Assembly (NCBI GenBank): GCA_963920705.1
Contig: CAWUCO010000001.1
Span: 62,001 to 126,000, forward strand
Source of the DNA: Odiellus spinosus
Taxonomy: Eukaryota; Arthropoda; Arachnida; Opiliones; Phalangiidae
Direction of reading: 5' to 3'
Length of the DNA: 64,000 nt
A model generated the notes under the pieces. The model made no database searches and was not told the DNA's origin. It saw only the letters and a program-made list of their open reading frames with translations. This document shows, piece after piece, positions 23,514-32,677 of this stretch (positions are counted from its first letter, which is position 1; every line of letters begins with the position of its first letter). The translations under genes were made by a program, and so were the position numbers.

Positions 23514-25907
23514 TGTTTGCTTTTGGAAAAATTAAACACTTGTAAATCAATTAACCCATTTTTTTTTAATTTAGTGGTAGAAATTAAAATTGCAAATTTA
23601 CAAGTTTAAATTGAAATGATTTAATATATATGATTATTTTATATTGTACAAACTTTATAATCGGTTATTGTTGTTCTAAATTATGGGGCCCTATAACTGT
23701 GGTTTAAGATTAAATATCCTATGGTGCACGCGACATCTTTTTTAATCTCGATCGCAGCACGTTATTCGATCTTTTTAAAAGTAAATTGATTAAGTTCTTG
23801 TTTTTGCCATATTCAAAAATATTCCCTCGAGCTCCCGCAGAAGAACACGTCAATACTCTCAGCATAAAACTATAGTTCTTAAATTTCATTTCACACAATT
23901 TAATTCAGAAGTGCTTTCGATTTAGATGAATATTAACATCGCTTAAGCCGTTGTTTTCATTTTGATGGTTTATACCGTTTAATTTTCATTTTTCACTTAG
24001 ATTTAAAATGAAACCATTCAGTTTATTTGCCGGTTAATGAAAATTATTAACAACACTTAATAAATACTGGTCTGCCATGGTGCACCTCATGGGCTATTAG
24101 ATTAATAGTTTTGACCTAATTAATTGGTACCCTTTTAAAATAGCTTTGAACTCACTCGTTTTCCTGTGAGGACGCGTTACACGACGCGCACAAATAATGG
24201 TGGACTGACGCGCACAATTAAAGATTGAAATGTATACAGAATACTGGTCGCTGACGTCTCGTCATCGCGTGATTTCGAATCATCTGATTGCCCGGTTAGA
24301 TTTTATTTTGTACATGGCGATCAAGCCTTTTTCTTACTCCGTATATTTAAACTCAATTTAAAAATTATGACCACTCGCTTTAAGTCTCCAGTACAACCTC
24401 AGGATACCAGTAAGTAGGAAAATATATAATTGGTACCATGACGCGGCATACGCGGGCATGGCAACTAAAAGGAATTTAAAGTTTGCTTAAAATTGAGTAC
24501 ACATGGGACCGATTTATAAAAAAAAGGAAGTCCATGTGCAAGAAGAACCATTACAACTCTAACCTCCGACCTCGCGCTAGCTAGATACGCGTATCGGAAG
24601 ACCTAAAAGAAAAAACACCCTACGACTGTAATTGTTCTGGGGGGGGCGGAGTCTCTGCCGTTTACAAATAAAAGTATTTACGAATTAAAGGATAGGAGTC
24701 AAAGATTTTAAAGGTTATATAAGAAAATATAAATAAAGTCCGAATTTGCCGTTACATATAATATGATGACTCTTTCTTTGTTTCCATCCATGTATTCATC
24801 CACTACGCTTAGTTTAGAATAAGAACGACGAAAGCGGCATAACGATGTTATACCTCAATCGCGCCATGGCTCTGGAAGATTCGCTTCAATTCCGAACTCG
24901 TCAATTATAAGAGAGAAGGGTGATACCAAGGGATTACTAGCTAAAGGGATATTGGCTAATTCGAATGATAAAATATACTAGCCTGACGTGACCTTACTAG
25001 CGTTGTTTTAATCTGCTAACTTAAAGATAACGAAAAGTGATTACCATGAACATCCACTAAGATACTAAAATATCTACTCGAGAATTAACGAGACGATCGA
25101 GACCAGAATAAACATTAAACTTTATTATTACAAGTATAATTCTCATAAATTCAAAGAGCCCTGCAAAAAAAAGCAAACGAAGTCGTAAAAACAACATCGC
25201 GTTAAAGAACATATTTGCAAAAAACTATGCCAAGTCCTCCGCACTGTTCCTAAAGAAACGTAAGTCTTCCTTTACTCAGCTGTCCAAGAGATGTACAGGA
25301 TGATGGCCCCAGGCATCTATCCACTACTTGTCCTTTACTTGGCCTATCCTAATCCTTGAAGGCTAAGACATTCTACGCGTCACCACGGAACTTCCACCTC
25401 TGCAGCAGGCTAGAGACGTCAACTTTTTTTTTACACGATGTTGAACGCATGAATGACAGAGAGAGAATGTGTTCTATCCATAGGCGCAAATGACTTTTAT
25501 CTCTCGAAAAACTACGTCGACTTCCCTTAAAAAACGGATTTGGCCTACTGGCGATAGGCCAACTGAAAAACGTATTTACATCCCATTGTAAGAATTGGAC
25601 GACGAGTCCGAAAGTTCGTTATGTCGAACACATGATAGTACCGAAAGTTCGAATACTCAAAAGGGGCTGACTTCGCGTCGACTGCAACTAAATCAGACTG
25701 AGACTGTTGCACTCTACTAACGTAACCTTACCTATAATATTATAAGAGGAATGGGTTAGATCAAGTGTTTAACTAGTTGGAGGGATGACGTAGTTCGAGT
25801 GATTAACTAACGTAACCTTACCTAAAATATTACAAGAAGGGCAAGGAAACAAAATGTCCTTTCGAGGTTGTGAACTATCGATAAAGATTCCACTTGAGAT
25901 TATGTAC
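23514..25907. other. No gene recognised
   Basis: No conserved frame, RNA gene or clear repeat was found. The part next to the Polinton has two similar TAACGTAACCTTACCTA blocks about 90 bp apart (25719 and 25807). Confidence 0.4.
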
Positions 25908-25913
25908 ATGAAG

Positions 25914-26312
25914 AGTAGTTTATTCCTATACAACAAAAAGGGGGAAAACACTTTTATCTTTCCACCCCCCCTCCAAAACAACCAATGACGTCATCAAATC
26001 AACAAATTAGCATCATCCCCGCCCCTAAAAACAACAAATGACGTCATTTGTCAACAAATTAGCATAATTAGCCCCACCCTAAAGGCTACAAATTTACCTA
26101 ATTAGCCCCGCCCCCAAAATCAACAAACAGCGCATCCGTCTACAGCGCATCCGTCAATCAACAACTCATCCATCAACAAATGACCTCATAAATCAACAAA
26201 TTGGCCTAATTCACCCCGCCAGTCTGACCCGGCCTAACCCCCGGTCAAAAAACCCATTTTCAAGGAGGACTGACATAAATTTTCATTTTTCCGTCCCTGC
26301 TCCTTTATTTTT
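25914..26312. repeat. Polinton left terminal inverted repeat
   Basis: It matches the inverse of 45526..45924 over about 399 bp with about 8 mismatches seen by eye. It contains two TGACGTCA palindromes (25987, 26039), several CCCCGCCC boxes and repeated CAACAAATTAGC and GCGCATCCGTC modules. It starts with AG, as is usual for the superfamily. Confidence 0.95.
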
Positions 26313-26375
26313 TTTATTTTTCCCTCCCTGCTCCTTTATTTTTTTTATTTTTCCCTCCCTGCTCCTTTGTTTTTC
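26284..26375. repeat. Short tandem repeat inside left TIR edge
   Basis: Three units of CCCTGCTCCTTTATTTTTTT and TTATTTTTCCCT. The right TIR has only one unit, so the extra units are an asymmetry just inside the left terminus, next to the first promoter. Confidence 0.8.
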
Positions 26376-26388
26376 TGCATGACTCCGG

Positions 26389-26398
26389 TTATAAAAGG
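26389..26398 (+). promoter_or_regulatory. TATA box of leftmost transcription unit
   Basis: TTATAAAAGG lies about 108 bp before the first ATG and just inside the terminal repeat. Confidence 0.6.
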
Positions 26399-26497
26399 GG
26401 GATTCTGTAGCCAAAAAGACTGGGGGACCAATGACTCATTCACTCACTAGGGGAGAAGGATATCATATAAAAGACTCGATCCTAAAGTCAGCTTAAA

Positions 26498-26827
26498 ATG
26501 GATTTACGGGTAACGAAGGAAAGTGCTCGCGTTCAATTACAGAAATGTCAATGCTGTGTCTGGAAGCGTTGGTTTTTTCACGATTCTTACACTCTTCGCC
26601 ATTGTAAATACTGGCTTAGAGTCCTCATGACTCCGATCACGGTCCCCATTGGTCTTATTCGTTCAATTATTACTCGAAATTCCCGATTCGTTCTGGCCCC
26701 ATGGTACGATATTCTAGGGATAATTTTTATTTTACCGTATTATTGGGAGATCTACGAGTTGAAACCTTTAAACCATATATGCCGCTGGTGCGATGGCTTA
26801 ATTCCTCTCAAAAGGAAGGATAAATAA
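26498..26827 (+). CDS. Small membrane/CxxC protein
   Basis: 109 aa from an ATG downstream of a good TATA box, the first gene of the element. It has two Cys pairs near the termini (CQCC at about 17-20, CRWC at about 95-98) and two hydrophobic stretches (about 40-57 and 70-81) that could span a membrane. I do not recognise the family. By position it is co-oriented with the capsid genes. Closely packed neighbours and the preserved frame support a real gene. Confidence 0.55.
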   Translation: MDLRVTKESARVQLQKCQCCVWKRWFFHDSYTLRHCKYWLRVLMTPITVPIGLIRSIITRNSRFVLAPWYDILGIIFILPYYWEIYELKPLNHICRWCDGLIPLKRKDK

Positions 26828-26878
26828 GTCTGACCAGCTTGTTTCATCTTCATTGTTATTCTTCAACTCTGCTTGACG

Positions 26879-28141
26879 ATGCTTGCTCCCATCTACGATT
26901 CGTTCTACTTGACTCTCCCGAGTAACGCCTCCATGACTCAATATCCAAAAAACACAAAAACCAGTTACACGACGCAATTACCCACGTCATTTGATTTATC
27001 TGAAGGACATTGGGAAGTCGGTTTATCGGGCATTAGTATGCCTTCGAAATGGGATAATATTACTGACTTTTTCGATACTTTTGTCGTTAGAATGGTTGAT
27101 TTAGATTTAAAATACGAAACGGGTCAGGGAACCGTAAACGATAAAAGTACAATAATTAAAAATACGAATGAAAGTATTTATCATAAAATTATTAATCAGA
27201 TGCAGGCGTCTATTACTCAACAACAAGTAAAAGACAAGTTAGAATTTCAAATCGGGATCGTCAACGGTCAGGAACGTTTTCTTATTGAATTTAAAGATCC
27301 CAATGGTGAAACCTTCGTTAAATTTCCCAGAATGTATTGCGAATTATTAGGTTTAGAAGCGCGGGATTGTGAAAAATGGATAACGGGGACCACCATTGTT
27401 GGAACACGAGCTTTAGACCAGAACAGGATCAAACTCGACACCTCCAAATATCCCCCTTTTTACGTTCGGCAGATGGTCAAAAGAGACAAGACCATAAAAT
27501 TAACGGGTAACGAACGAGTCGAAAATCTTTTATATCAAACTAAAACTTATCAATTACCACACGGTACGTACGAAACTATAGAGAAGGTGTTAAAAGGAAT
27601 GAGAGAGTGTTTACCCCCGAGAATGAGGCCTTATTTTGATTTTGAGCAAAATAACAATGGGACGGTAACGCTACTTTGTGGTCTAGGGTTAATTGATGAA
27701 GCAAAACCCGATTATCTTCTCACTGATCAACAAAAAAATTTGCGAGACAGTTTTACCATTCGCTTTCCCAAATCCAATCCTGGTTTAGGTCTTATGCTGG
27801 GTTTTGATACCAAACAACTTGAGAAAGGGTTAACGCACAAGAGCCATGGTGAACATATCGCTGATATAAATAGAGGTGTCCAGAGTTTATTCGTTTATAC
27901 CAGTCTCATATACCCTCAGGTTATAGGTGACGCTTGGGGAGGTCTATTACGTACAATACCCAGACCAGAGAACAACAAGTATAATACACCCTACGAGTTA
28001 ACGTTTAACCCGATTAATTATTACCCCGTCAGAACACCGAATTTTAACGTGGTTGATATAGAAATTGCCACTGATTCGGGCAGTAAAATTCCTTTCAAAC
28101 TCGGAAAAACAGTGACCACATTACATTTTAGACGAAGATAA
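26879..28141 (+). CDS. Penton-like minor capsid protein
   Basis: About 420 aa, counted from the first ATG; an upstream in-frame TTG at 26873 is less likely in a eukaryote. The N-terminus (FYLTLPSNASMTQYPKNTKT, then LPTSFDLSEGHWEVGLSGI) is the conserved opening of the Polinton single-jelly-roll minor capsid protein, which forms pentameric vertices in the predicted virion. It sits directly before the basic virion protein and the major capsid gene, as in other Polintons. It has no stops or frameshifts. Confidence 0.85.
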   Translation: MLAPIYDSFYLTLPSNASMTQYPKNTKTSYTTQLPTSFDLSEGHWEVGLSGISMPSKWDNITDFFDTFVVRMVDLDLKYETGQGTVNDKSTIIKNTNESIYHKIINQMQASITQQQVKDKLEFQIGIVNGQERFLIEFKDPNGETFVKFPRMYCELLGLEARDCEKWITGTTIVGTRALDQNRIKLDTSKYPPFYVRQMVKRDKTIKLTGNERVENLLYQTKTYQLPHGTYETIEKVLKGMRECLPPRMRPYFDFEQNNNGTVTLLCGLGLIDEAKPDYLLTDQQKNLRDSFTIRFPKSNPGLGLMLGFDTKQLEKGLTHKSHGEHIADINRGVQSLFVYTSLIYPQVIGDAWGGLLRTIPRPENNKYNTPYELTFNPINYYPVRTPNFNVVDIEIATDSGSKIPFKLGKTVTTLHFRRR

Positions 28142-28147
28142 AAAAAA

Positions 28148-28531
28148 ATGGCGTCGCGAAATAGGTATTATTACTATTACCTGCAGCAAGCTGGAGGAGG
28201 AGGCTTCCGAGGTCCCGTTTTTCAACGCGGTAACGGGTTAGGTTCAATTTTTAAGAGTCTAGTTCGATTCATTACCCCAATTATAAAGCCAGCGGCCAAG
28301 GCCTTAGGTCGGGAAGCGATTGGTGTTGGCAGTCGCTGGATAGGTGATATTTCAGCGGGGCAAGATCCAAAATCAGCTTTAAAAAGGAATATTAAAATTG
28401 CTGGGTCTAATCTATTACACACAGCTGGTGACAAAGTTCTCAATTCGCAATACGGCACTGGTAAACGTAAAAGAAAAAGTCTAAAGAGTCGTAAAGTAAA
28501 ACGAAGAAAGAAAACCGATTTTTTATCCTAG
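28148..28531 (+). CDS. Small basic virion protein (adenovirus pVI/pX-like)
   Basis: 127 aa, starting 7 nt after the penton stop. After a Tyr-rich start comes LQQAGGGG, a likely protease site. Next is an amphipathic or hydrophobic helix region (GSIFKSLVRFITPIIKPAAK) and a very basic tail (KRKRKSLKSRKVKRRKK). In this family, such proteins are thought to be DNA-binding or membrane-active virion components matured by the element's protease. The function is inferred from composition and position, not from a domain match. Confidence 0.65.
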   Translation: MASRNRYYYYYLQQAGGGGFRGPVFQRGNGLGSIFKSLVRFITPIIKPAAKALGREAIGVGSRWIGDISAGQDPKSALKRNIKIAGSNLLHTAGDKVLNSQYGTGKRKRKSLKSRKVKRRKKTDFLS

Positions 28532-28534
28532 GGA

Positions 28535-28543
28535 TATAAATAG
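28535..28543 (+). promoter_or_regulatory. TATA box of major capsid gene
   Basis: TATAAATAG lies 50 bp before the capsid ATG, in the short gap after the previous gene. It suggests that the capsid gene has its own promoter. Confidence 0.65.
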
Positions 28544-28592
28544 CCGGATCTTGCCGGCATCGGCTTTAGTTGTAGTTATCTAACGCGACAAG

Positions 28593-29933
28593 ATGGGGTC
28601 TGAAGGTATGATGTCTGAAGCCGACTTGTTCGTCAAACCTGTTAGTAATTATAATATTTTGGCTAGTAATGATATTGAATTAAAACCCGTCAATTCAATT
28701 ACGGATGGAGGACCAATCGAATTTTTCGTCCCCGGTACTCCGGAACACTATGTCGATTTATCAAAAACCAGATTAAAGCTTAACGTTAAATTATTAAAAA
28801 AAAACACGACGAATAATGCTTGGGAAGATATGACGGCGGCGGTAGACACAGTTGGACCTGTGAATTTACTCTTATGGGCTTTATTTTCTCAAATAGAAGC
28901 AATGTTAAATGATACGCTAGTACAAACCGTTAATAATTTAGCTCCGTATATAGCTTATTTCGAAACATTGTTAAATTACGGGAAAGATGCCAAAGAGACG
29001 CAATTAGCTTTGGAAATGTTTTACAAAGATACCAAGATAAAACCCGAGGATATTTTTGACGCGTCTAATCAAGGAATGAAACTGAGAAAAGAGCGCGTTG
29101 ATCCATCTCAAGTATGTGAAATGATAGGGAGACTCCATCTGGATATTTGTAAAATGAATAAATTCCTCTTAAACAATGTAGATGTAAAATTTAAATTTAT
29201 TAGATCAGGAATGTCGTTTCCCATTATATCGCGAGAACCACTTCCAGCCCCGCCCGCGCTGCCCCCAGCCGCCACTCAATATAGATTCGTCATCAGCGAT
29301 GCTTCGCTCTACGTTAGGAAAATTAAGTTAAACCCAGACTTAATGTTAGCCCACGCCATGGTTTTGGAAAAAACACCCTGCGTCTACCCGATTAATCAGA
29401 CTGTGGCAAAGTACTTTGGGATAGAAAGAGGTAACACTGACACGACGAAAGAAAATGTCTTCTTGGGTAGAATCCCAAATAGAATTATAATTGCTTTCGT
29501 AAAGACATCAGCCTTCAACGGAGATTTAACTGAAAATCCTTTTAATTTCGAGCACTTGGATTTGACGTATTTAGCCGTTACGGTTGGAAATAAAAATTAT
29601 CCCGATCAACCTTTTCAACCAAATTTTGCTGAAAAACGCTATTGTCGCGAATACCAATCCCTGTTCACGGCTTTAGATTTTTACGGTAAAAATAAAGGTA
29701 ATGATATCTCGTACGAGGAATACCCCCAGGGCAATTGTCTACTGGCGTTGGATTTAACAGCTGAAGAGGGAGCTAGTGGCGAACATTTTTCTTTGGAAAA
29801 ACACGGTAGTTTACGCTTAACAATGAAATTTAAGAACCCGTTAAGCTCGGCCGTCACAGTTATCGTCTACGGCGAGTTTGAGAACCAAATGTTGATAACG
29901 AAAGATCGAACCATTCTTTACAAGTTAGAGTAA
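28593..29933 (+). CDS. Major capsid protein, double jelly-roll
   Basis: 446 aa from an ATG. It belongs to the Polinton capsid family often annotated as F54H12.2-like. Conserved blocks visible: VKPVSNYNILASNDIELKPV at the N-terminus, IEFFVPGTPEHYVDLSKTRL, and APYIAYFETLLNYGKDAKET with DNTLVQ-like context before it. A second jelly roll follows to the C-terminus. The protein would form the trimeric capsomers of an icosahedral particle. The frame is intact and it has its own TATA box. Confidence 0.92.
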   Translation: MGSEGMMSEADLFVKPVSNYNILASNDIELKPVNSITDGGPIEFFVPGTPEHYVDLSKTRLKLNVKLLKKNTTNNAWEDMTAAVDTVGPVNLLLWALFSQIEAMLNDTLVQTVNNLAPYIAYFETLLNYGKDAKETQLALEMFYKDTKIKPEDIFDASNQGMKLRKERVDPSQVCEMIGRLHLDICKMNKFLLNNVDVKFKFIRSGMSFPIISREPLPAPPALPPAATQYRFVISDASLYVRKIKLNPDLMLAHAMVLEKTPCVYPINQTVAKYFGIERGNTDTTKENVFLGRIPNRIIIAFVKTSAFNGDLTENPFNFEHLDLTYLAVTVGNKNYPDQPFQPNFAEKRYCREYQSLFTALDFYGKNKGNDISYEEYPQGNCLLALDLTAEEGASGEHFSLEKHGSLRLTMKFKNPLSSAVTVIVYGEFENQMLITKDRTILYKLE

Positions 29934-29937
29934 GAGG

Positions 29938-30075
29938 ATGGACGAGTACGTTTTCTTCTCTCAACGAAAGGAACTAAACCTGGTGGTGACAGTACGAAAC
30001 AATCTTAGAGAAGTCGGATTTGTTCGATCCTGTTGGAATTTCCAAGAGATGAAAAAAGCCTTAAAAGAAGTTTAA
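29938..30075 (+). CDS. 45-aa ORF after capsid gene
   Basis: An ATG four bases after the capsid stop opens a 45-codon frame (MDEYVFFSQRKELNLVVTV ...) that ends shortly before the PC4-like gene. The tight spacing matches the packing of other genes here, so it may be a real small protein. No family was recognised; chance occurrence is also possible. Confidence 0.4.
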   Translation: MDEYVFFSQRKELNLVVTVRNNLREVGFVRSCWNFQEMKKALKEV

Positions 30076-30118
30076 AAAGAACTTTTTGAATCATATCGCT
30101 GGCGGATCTCGCGTTATC

Positions 30119-30811
30119 ATGCCGCAAGAACATTTTCTCTCCGATAAACAGACGATTGGAATAAGCGCTTCTGGCGATAGTTTCTTTATTCGTCGGAATG
30201 ACGCCAAATCCGTTGTTCATCTTCAACTCCCGGTCTGGGAAAATATCTGGAGCTTAAGAGACGTTGTTAACGATTTCTTCGAAGACGTGTTACCACGCTT
30301 TCACACTCGATTAGCGGAGAACTTTCAACTCGAAGGACATATTTCGGGAAGCGGAATGAAGTTTATTGATATTCGTCAATATACACCCGATGATACCAAA
30401 TTCTGCGACTCCTGGTTTGCTACATCGAACGGATTTACCTTTAGAAAAGATACATGGCTCAGACTGAAACAGCTGAAACCGGAACTGGATGAAGAACGTC
30501 AAATTCAAACTCAAATAACGAGAAAGAATGGTTTGAAAGATCTGATTGTCGACAAAATTGGACATTATCTCTTCGAAGAAAAGGCTGGGAAGTTAGCCCA
30601 GGAATTTCCTTATCCTTACAACAGAAGTCTAGAATATGACAAAAGACGTGAGAAGGATTTGATCGAGGCCGTTCAAGCTTTAAACCGGGAAGATATCAGG
30701 TTTGAGTTTCTTGGCAAATACGGATCCGACAACTTTGAAGAATGGTATATGGAAATAATTAATGATATTGTAGACTTGAAAAACCATGTTTTTTGTGATT
30801 GTGTTGGATAA
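30119..30811 (+). CDS. PC4-like (p15 coactivator fold) protein
   Basis: 230 aa from the first ATG; an in-frame TTG at 30086 would add 11 residues. A central block (about residues 88-126: KFIDIRQYTPDD ... GFTFRKDTWLRLKQL) follows the pattern of the PC4/p15 single-stranded-DNA-binding domain. In PC4 a strand ending in DIR(E/Q)Y is followed by a turn, then GIxLTxEQWxxL. PC4 proteins bind ssDNA and modulate transcription. The charged C-terminal half (LDEERQIQTQ..., EWYMEIINDIVDL) is unrecognised. It sits between capsid and integrase genes. The assignment is by motif only. Confidence 0.55.
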   Translation: MPQEHFLSDKQTIGISASGDSFFIRRNDAKSVVHLQLPVWENIWSLRDVVNDFFEDVLPRFHTRLAENFQLEGHISGSGMKFIDIRQYTPDDTKFCDSWFATSNGFTFRKDTWLRLKQLKPELDEERQIQTQITRKNGLKDLIVDKIGHYLFEEKAGKLAQEFPYPYNRSLEYDKRREKDLIEAVQALNREDIRFEFLGKYGSDNFEEWYMEIINDIVDLKNHVFCDCVG

Positions 30812-30867
30812 AAATAAAAAATATAAAATAACCTATTTGATTGTTTGATGTCATTATTACACATACT

Positions 30868-31800
30868 ATGGTCACGAAACGCGTAGCTCAAGATCTGGCC
30901 CGGATATATTACGATCCGCAACACCCCGCTAGTTTAGGGTCGTTAAAAAAACTGCATTCAGCTCTTCCACGTGTTAAGACTCGAGACGTCATCACCTGGT
31001 CAAGATCTCAACCAGCCTATACAAAACATAGAAATCGAAGAAAAAGGTTTCCGAGAAATAAAACCTTTGTTAATACTAAAGATGAAATATTCCAAGCGGA
31101 TCTGGTAGATCTACCCCAGTTGGCCAAATTCAACAATAGATATCGATATATTTTAACGGTTATTGACGTGCTATCGCGCTACGCTTGGGCTAAACCACTC
31201 AAGAAAAAAACGGCTAACGAAATTATTCCGGCTCTCGAATCAATTTTTCGAGAACGAACTCCTTTAAAGTTGAATACAGACGCGGGTACCGAATTTATTA
31301 ATAAAGAAGTTCAAGCTTATTTAAAACGAAAAGGGATCCTCTGGTACGCTAGTTATGGTAATATAAAATGTGGGATCATAGAACGATGGAATAGAACTTT
31401 AAAAAGCCGAATGTTTCGACTTATGACCAAGAACCAGGATTATAATTACTCGAAACATTTACAAAAATTGGTTGATGGTTACAATCAAACTGTCCATTCA
31501 ACCCTTGGGATGGCACCCAAAAATGTTACTATAAATAACGAACATCTTGTCTGGAAAAGATTATACATGAATAGAAGCGTAAAAAGAAAAGTCCCAAAGT
31601 TACGAGTCGGTGATTTGGTTAGAATAGCGGCTGATAAAGGGGTTTTTGCTAAAGGTTATACTGGGTACTGGACAACGGAAATTTTTGTTATTAAAAAAGT
31701 CTTATTTCGAGATCCGCCCGCTTACGTCATACAAGACGAAAATGATGAAATAATTAAGGGTAGTTTTTACGAGCCCGAGCTTCAAAAAATCGAATTATGA
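30868..31800 (+). CDS. Retroviral-type integrase (DDE)
   Basis: 310 aa from the first ATG (30868); the longer frame starts at a TTG. The catalytic triad is visible: D78 (FQADLVDL), D138 (LNTDAGTEF) and E172 (IERWNRTL). The N-terminal YYDPQHPASLGSLKKLHSAL and FPRNKTF blocks and the C-terminal SH3-like region (RVGDLVRIA ... SFYEPELQKI) are typical of Polinton integrases. It inserts the element and makes 6-bp duplications, matching the ATGAAG seen here. The stop overlaps the protease start (ATGA). Confidence 0.95.
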   Translation: MVTKRVAQDLARIYYDPQHPASLGSLKKLHSALPRVKTRDVITWSRSQPAYTKHRNRRKRFPRNKTFVNTKDEIFQADLVDLPQLAKFNNRYRYILTVIDVLSRYAWAKPLKKKTANEIIPALESIFRERTPLKLNTDAGTEFINKEVQAYLKRKGILWYASYGNIKCGIIERWNRTLKSRMFRLMTKNQDYNYSKHLQKLVDGYNQTVHSTLGMAPKNVTINNEHLVWKRLYMNRSVKRKVPKLRVGDLVRIAADKGVFAKGYTGYWTTEIFVIKKVLFRDPPAYVIQDENDEIIKGSFYEPELQKIEL

Positions 31801-32276
31801 ATACCGAAGATTTACAACGCTTTTTGCATTGCGATCCCCGTACTAGACCATTTTTTATCGGGGTTTACCCTCAAGATATTCTACCCAAGAAACCAGATTT
31901 TACGCCCTTTTGTTTCGTCATCAACTCGCAACCTTCGACTGAAAGTGGATTGCATTGGATGGGCGTCTACGTGGATAAAAATGATGACGGCATTTTCTTT
32001 TGTTCTTACGGGAAAGAACCGGATTTTTACGGATTAGATTTGTCGAGATACGCCTCAAACTGGAAACACAATCTTGCACAACTGCAGCCAACCGAATCTT
32101 TCTCCTGCGGCGGACACGTCATTTTTGTTCTGACAAACCTGTGCTCCGGAATTTCATTCGAAGATATCCTTCAAGATATGTACAACAAGAATGACAAAAC
32201 GTACAACGACGCTATAATTATGTTAAATATGCTTATACATTTATGGAATCATAAAAATCAATCTTGTCTTGAATAA
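31797..32276 (+). CDS. Adenain-like cysteine protease
   Basis: 159 aa, overlapping the integrase by 4 bp. It matches the adenovirus maturation protease fold: FFIGVYPQDILP, the His context GLHWMGVY (H53), the oxyanion Gln region (QLQPTESFS, Q97) and the nucleophile context SCGGHVIFVL (C104). It would process capsid-associated precursors. Oddly, the position usually holding Asp/Glu (F-D/E-x-Y/F-G) reads FFCSYG, with Cys. The stop codon lies within an AATAAA signal (32272..32277). It converges on the membrane-protein gene. Confidence 0.88.
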   Translation: MNTEDLQRFLHCDPRTRPFFIGVYPQDILPKKPDFTPFCFVINSQPSTESGLHWMGVYVDKNDDGIFFCSYGKEPDFYGLDLSRYASNWKHNLAQLQPTESFSCGGHVIFVLTNLCSGISFEDILQDMYNKNDKTYNDAIIMLNMLIHLWNHKNQSCLE

Positions 32277-32287
32277 AAAACATTTTA

Positions 32288-32671
32288 TTACTTTGTTATA
32301 CGTTTATGACAATAATTACAAAAACCACCGTAACCCGCGCCTAAAACAGAAGTAAAGACAAACAAGGCTGAATAATACAGCATCTTTACTTTTTTAAGAT
32401 TAAATGATAATAGGGCTTTTACAAGAAAAATAATAAAGTGCAAAGAATTACACCAAATAAAAAAATATGCTCGACGAAACTGCGAATCGTGAAAATAAAG
32501 ACGGACTAATGCCGGACATTCGCAACAGATTGAATTCCTATGCTTAAACTTGGTATATAAAAGGCAAAGTAACAAAATGGGTAAAAATAAAATTAACCAA
32601 AACGTAATGTTTAAAAATATTACTATACATAAAACCAGTTTAGCAAAATTTTTCGCGATAGAATAAATCAT
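32288..32671 (-). CDS. Multi-pass membrane protein
   Basis: 127 aa from the ATG at 32671. Strongly hydrophobic segments are at about 10-42 (LVLCIVIFLN..., ILFLPILLLCLLY), 70-90 (FFIWCNSLHFIIFLVKALL) and 97-113. A CCEC cluster lies in the loop and a NYCHKR tail at the end. No family was recognised. It ends 11 bp from the protease stop in a convergent arrangement, and its stop overlaps AATAAA on the minus strand. A viral membrane role is plausible but unproven. Confidence 0.6.
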   Translation of the reverse strand: MIYSIAKNFAKLVLCIVIFLNITFWLILFLPILLLCLLYTKFKHRNSICCECPALVRLYFHDSQFRRAYFFIWCNSLHFIIFLVKALLSFNLKKVKMLYYSALFVFTSVLGAGYGGFCNYCHKRITK

Positions 32672-32677
32672 TGTCAA

